From positions 1 through 8,130 of the forward strand of contig USFD01000117.1 of assembly GCA_900553885.1 (NCBI GenBank): a stretch of 8,130 bases of DNA. Reading direction: 5' to 3'. The DNA is from an uncultured Ruminococcus sp. (GTDB taxonomy: Bacteria; Bacillota; Clostridia; Lachnospirales; Lachnospiraceae). The notes below the pieces were generated by a model. That model did no database searches. It saw nothing but the letters and a program-made list of their open reading frames with translations, and had not been told where the DNA came from. The stretch's first letter is position 1. Each line of letters begins with the position of its first letter. The position numbers and the translations under genes are program-made. Below are positions 5,997 to 8,130 of this stretch, piece by piece.

Positions 5997-6607
5997 TGGA
6001 TCATCCTCTTATTGCTCATAAAATCAGTTATATCAGAAGGGAAGATGTAGGCACAAAGGAGTTCAGGGAAGTGATCAATGAAATTGCTCAGCTTATGTGC
6101 TATGAGGCTACCCGGGATCTGAAATTAAAGGATGTGAAGATCAGAACGCCGATTGCAGAGACAGTGGGCAAAGAGCTGGCAGGAAGAAAACCTGCAGTTA
6201 TTCCGATTCTTCGTGCGGGCGTAGGAATGGTAGACGGTATGTTATCTCTTATGCCGGCTGCAAAGGTGGGACATATTGGACTTTACCGGGATCCGGAGAC
6301 ACTGGAACCGGTCGAGTATTACTGCAAGCTCCCATCGGACTGTGATCAGCGCGAGGTGTTTGTGGTGGATCCGATGCTGGCTACCGGAGGCTCCAGCACG
6401 GCAGCGATCCGCATGCTCAAGGAAAAAGGTGTAAGCAATATTCGTTTTCTTTGTATTATTGCGGCACCGGAAGGAGTAGAACGTATGCAGAAAGAGCATC
6501 CGGATGTAGATCTCTATATCGGCGCACTGGATGAGAAGCTGAATGATCATGGCTATATTGTGCCGGGGCTCGGTGATGCCGGCGATCGGATTTTTGGAAC
6601 AAAATAA
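5978..6607 (+). CDS. upp: Uracil phosphoribosyltransferase
   Basis: Upp salvages uracil by joining it to PRPP, giving UMP and pyrophosphate in the cytoplasm. The 209-residue product has the same length as the B. subtilis enzyme as I recall it, and similar ends (MGKIHVMDHPLIAHK; GDAGDRIFGTK). The PRPP loop VVDPMLATGGSS begins at about residue 129, with Asp131 and the TGG turn. The uracil-binding C-terminal segment GYIVPGLGDAGDR is intact, as are PILRAGVGMVDG and GLYRDPETLEPVEYY. AAGGAG at 5965-5970, 7 nt before ATG 5978, sets the start, so the gene overlaps the end of the upstream fusion gene by 19 nt and is probably translationally coupled to it. The in-frame ATG at 5996 is less likely. No promoter or pyrimidine attenuator is visible before it. 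Confidence 0.97.
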   Translation: MGKIHVMDHPLIAHKISYIRREDVGTKEFREVINEIAQLMCYEATRDLKLKDVKIRTPIAETVGKELAGRKPAVIPILRAGVGMVDGMLSLMPAAKVGHIGLYRDPETLEPVEYYCKLPSDCDQREVFVVDPMLATGGSSTAAIRMLKEKGVSNIRFLCIIAAPEGVERMQKEHPDVDLYIGALDEKLNDHGYIVPGLGDAGDRIFGTK

Positions 6608-6626
6608 TTCAGAAGGAGAGAAGATC

Positions 6627-7115
6627 ATGTCAGACAAAAGAAAAGATTACTTAACATGGGATGAATATTTCATGGGTGTGGCAATGCTTTCCGGCATGCG
6701 GTCAAAAGATCCGAATACCCAGGTGGGGTGCTGTATTGTCAGTCAGGATAATAAAATTCTGTCCATGGGATATAATGGTTTCCCGATAGGATGCTCGGAC
6801 GATGAATACCCCTGGGCAAGAGAGGGCGATGATCCTCTGGAAACCAAATATGTTTATTCGACTCACAGTGAATTGAACGCCATACTTAATTATAATGGCG
6901 GAAGTCTTGCGGGAGCAAAACTTTATGTTTCTCTTTTCCCATGCAACGAGTGTGCCAAAGCGATCATACAGTCCGGAATTAAGGAAGTAATATATGACAG
7001 CGATAAATATGCGGATACCTCCAGCGTGGTTGCGTCCAAGAGAATGATGGATTCGGCCGGGGTGAGATATCATCAGTATCATCGTACAGGCAGAAAGATA
7101 GAGGTGGAGCTGTGA
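6627..7115 (+). CDS. comEB: dCMP deaminase family protein (ComEB-like)
   Basis: This zinc enzyme deaminates dCMP to dUMP, the substrate of thymidylate synthase. The 162-residue product carries the cytidine/deoxycytidylate deaminase motifs: HSE at 80-82 (zinc ligand His80, proton-shuttle Glu82) and PCNEC at 105-109 (zinc ligands Cys106 and Cys109). The N-terminal WDEYFMGVAMLSGMRSKDPN, then TQVGCCIV and SMGYNGFPIGCSD, are typical of the ComEB/dCMP deaminase group. The ATG at 6627 is chosen because AGAAGGAGAG at 6611-6620 precedes it. A longer frame to 6543 would run into upp and adds a non-family N-terminus. It starts 19 nt after upp, as is common in Firmicutes. The ComE label is by orthology only; no competence role is implied. 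Confidence 0.94.
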   Translation: MSDKRKDYLTWDEYFMGVAMLSGMRSKDPNTQVGCCIVSQDNKILSMGYNGFPIGCSDDEYPWAREGDDPLETKYVYSTHSELNAILNYNGGSLAGAKLYVSLFPCNECAKAIIQSGIKEVIYDSDKYADTSSVVASKRMMDSAGVRYHQYHRTGRKIEVEL

Positions 7116-7159
7116 TGGCGGCCTTAAAATATGACGGAAGAGGAGAACAGGCATTATGA
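7115..7159 (+). CDS. 14-codon coupling ORF between comEB and plsC
   Basis: The comEB stop overlaps a new ATG (TGATG, 7113-7117). This opens a 14-codon frame (MAALKYDGRGEQAL) whose own TGA (7157-7159) overlaps the plsC ATG at 7156. It spans the whole intercistronic gap, with GGAG (7106-7109) 5 nt before its start. It probably matters, if at all, by carrying ribosomes from comEB to plsC and not through its peptide. Chance is possible. Confidence 0.25.
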   Translation: MAALKYDGRGEQAL

Positions 7160-7866
7160 AACGCATACTGATGATGGTGTTGAGAAATATTTTTCTGGTG
7201 CCTTTCGGCTGGTCCCGCCTGTGCTACAGAGCTGCCCATGTAGATAAATATCCGGAAACAGACATGTACGCGTTCCTCAGATGGATAGATCTGCACGCGA
7301 ATCGTGGAGGAAATGTGCATATAGATGTACATGGCGAAGAAAATATTCCGGAAAAGGATGGGTTTATGTTTTTCCCGAATCACCAGGGACTTTATGATGT
7401 ACTGGCGATAATCGAGGCATGTCCCAGGCCGTTTTCGGTAGTTGCCAAAAAAGAAGTGGCGAATATCCCTTTTCTCAAGCAGGTTTTTGCGTGCATGAAG
7501 GCATATATGATTGACAGGGATGACGTGCGCCAGGCTATGCAGGTCATTATTAATGTATCAAATGAAGTGAAGAATGGGAGAAATTATCTTATTTTTGCAG
7601 AAGGTACGCGTTCGAAAAAAGGAAATAAGATCGGTACATTTAAAGGAGGGAGTTTTAAAGCTGCCACAAAAGCAAAATGTCCGATAGTTCCTGTCGCGCT
7701 GATCGATTCATTTAAGCCGTTTGATACAAACACAATCCGTCCGGTGACTGTTCAGGTGCATTTTATGAAACCTATCTTATATGAAGATTATAAAGACATG
7801 AAAACTACAGAAGTGGCTGCTCTTGTTCAGGAGCGGATTCAGAAGACAATTGATGCAAATGTCTGA
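7156..7866 (+). CDS. plsC: 1-acyl-sn-glycerol-3-phosphate acyltransferase (PlsC family)
   Basis: PlsC enzymes transfer an acyl chain to the sn-2 position of lysophosphatidic acid, giving phosphatidic acid at the inner face of the membrane. The 236-residue product has the acyltransferase block I motif NHQGLYD with catalytic His76 and Asp81 (H-x4-D). Further on it has the glycerol-phosphate-binding block FAEGTRSKKG with EGTR at 149-152, a block II-like KEVANIPFLKQ, and a C-terminal PIVPVALIDS segment. There is no clear transmembrane helix, only a hydrophobic N-terminus (MVLRNIFLVPFGW) suited to peripheral membrane attachment. GAGGAG near 7138-7145 precedes the ATG. It is the last gene of the sua5-upp-comEB-plsC unit, followed by a terminator. 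Specificity within the family is not readable from sequence. Confidence 0.93.
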   Translation: MKRILMMVLRNIFLVPFGWSRLCYRAAHVDKYPETDMYAFLRWIDLHANRGGNVHIDVHGEENIPEKDGFMFFPNHQGLYDVLAIIEACPRPFSVVAKKEVANIPFLKQVFACMKAYMIDRDDVRQAMQVIINVSNEVKNGRNYLIFAEGTRSKKGNKIGTFKGGSFKAATKAKCPIVPVALIDSFKPFDTNTIRPVTVQVHFMKPILYEDYKDMKTTEVAALVQERIQKTIDANV

Positions 7867-7900
7867 TGCAAGTGCGGAGTGTTTGAAGGCTGATACTGAA

Positions 7901-7938
7901 AAAGCCGGGCGTTGTTTTGCGCACCGGCTTCTTTCTTT
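7901..7938 (+). terminator. Rho-independent terminator of the sua5-plsC operon
   Basis: AAGCCGG (7902-7908) pairs with CCGGCTT (7924-7930). The stem is extended by GCG (7909-7911) with CGC (7920-7922) after a one-base bulge, leaving an 8-nt loop. A pyrimidine tail with many Ts follows (7929-7938). It lies 35 nt after the plsC stop. Confidence 0.8.
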
Positions 7939-7952
7939 CATGGCATGGAATG

Positions 7953-8009
7953 AAAAAAATAAAAAAATGAAAAAAACACGTTGACATTAGAAATAATATT
8001 TTGTATAAT
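7953..8009 (+). promoter_or_regulatory. Consensus promoter with A-tracts upstream of tRNA-Ser
   Basis: TTGACA (7981-7986) and TATAAT (8004-8009) match consensus perfectly and are 17 bp apart. Three runs of seven As (7953-7959, 7961-7967, 7970-7976) lie directly upstream at 8-9 bp spacing, like an UP element bound by the RNA polymerase alpha subunit. Such strength is typical of stable-RNA genes. Transcription should start near 8016. Confidence 0.88.
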
Positions 8010-8016
8010 AAATTTC

Positions 8017-8058
8017 GCACTATTCGTGCAGAACCAAATAAAGTTCCGCAGTATTTGG
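8017..8058 (+). other. Structured leader before tRNA-Ser
   Basis: Two hairpins are possible in the 60-nt leader: GCAC (8017-8020) with GTGC (8026-8029), and CCAAATA (8034-8040) with TATTTGG (8052-8058). An alternative stem, GCAGAAC (8028-8034) with GTTCCGC (8043-8049) and one mismatch, would exclude the second hairpin and part of the first. No T-run follows any of them. The leader would be removed by RNase P cleavage at 8077. Confidence 0.4.
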
Positions 8059-8076
8059 CGGTGGTGTTCAGAATCA

Positions 8077-8130
8077 GGAGAAATACTCAAGAGGCTGAAG
8101 AGGCGCCCCTGCTAAGGGTGTAGGTCGGGA
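8077..8130 (+). tRNA. tRNA-Ser (anticodon GCU), 5' part; cut by the window end
   Basis: The acceptor 5' strand GGAGAAA (8077-8083), the D-arm region and a full anticodon arm are present. The 5-bp stem 8104-8108 with 8116-8120 (one G-U pair) closes the loop CUGCUAA with anticodon GCU at 8111-8113, which reads AGC and AGU. The variable arm begins at 8121 and the T arm and acceptor 3' strand lie beyond the window. The sequence agrees with clostridial tRNA-Ser(GCU) as I know it. In Firmicutes a tRNA-Ser often precedes the SRP RNA and dnaX, which may lie next. Confidence 0.93.

Noticed and set aside
8028..8058. T-box or other known riboswitch before tRNA-Ser
   Set aside because: No T-box sequence, terminator or downstream protein gene is present; it is simply the leader of a tRNA.

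Overview
The window looks like chromosomal DNA from a spore-forming, low-to-mid GC Firmicute, most likely a Lachnospiraceae (Clostridium cluster XIVa) species. The grounds are sigma-A type promoters, strong AAGGAGG ribosome binding sites, heavy use of ATA/AGA/GGA codons, a CwlD spore-cortex amidase, a ClpC adaptor (MecA), a tRNA-Ser typical of clostridia, and the sua5-upp-comEB gene order. The family assignment comes from recognition, not from a search. No phage, insertion sequence or CRISPR is visible.

Layout. (1) 1-912, minus strand: mecA with its own promoter (884-912), a 5' leader containing a 23-bp imperfect palindrome, and a rho-independent terminator at the window edge. (2) 999-1528, plus strand: a small transcription unit with a well-formed promoter. 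It carries a 46-codon reading frame interrupted by one in-frame TGA (a candidate selenoprotein or a leader peptide), followed by an unrecognised 83-residue acidic protein. (3) 1600-4424: a membrane-anchored SH3/GH18 glycoside hydrolase with its own promoter, then cwlD started from TTG; together they suggest spore-peptidoglycan work. (4) 4439-7938: a tight operon of a Sua5 threonylcarbamoyl-AMP synthase fused to a degenerate low-molecular-weight phosphatase domain, upp (uracil salvage), comEB (dCMP deaminase) and plsC (lysophosphatidate acyltransferase), closed by a terminator. (5) 7953-8130: a near-perfect promoter with A-tracts, a structured leader, and the 5' part of tRNA-Ser(GCU), cut by the window end.

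How the genes fit together. Group 4 is a housekeeping unit: tRNA t6A modification, pyrimidine salvage, dUMP supply and phospholipid synthesis. Group 3 is probably sporulation-linked: CwlD strips peptide from muramic acid in cortex, and GH18 enzymes of the SleL/YaaH type act on cortex glycan. The most notable points are the phosphatase domain of the fusion, which has lost its catalytic Cys and Asp, and the TGA-interrupted small ORF, which has good expression signals and a possible SECIS-like hairpin after the TGA. Neither amounts to a demonstrated new system.
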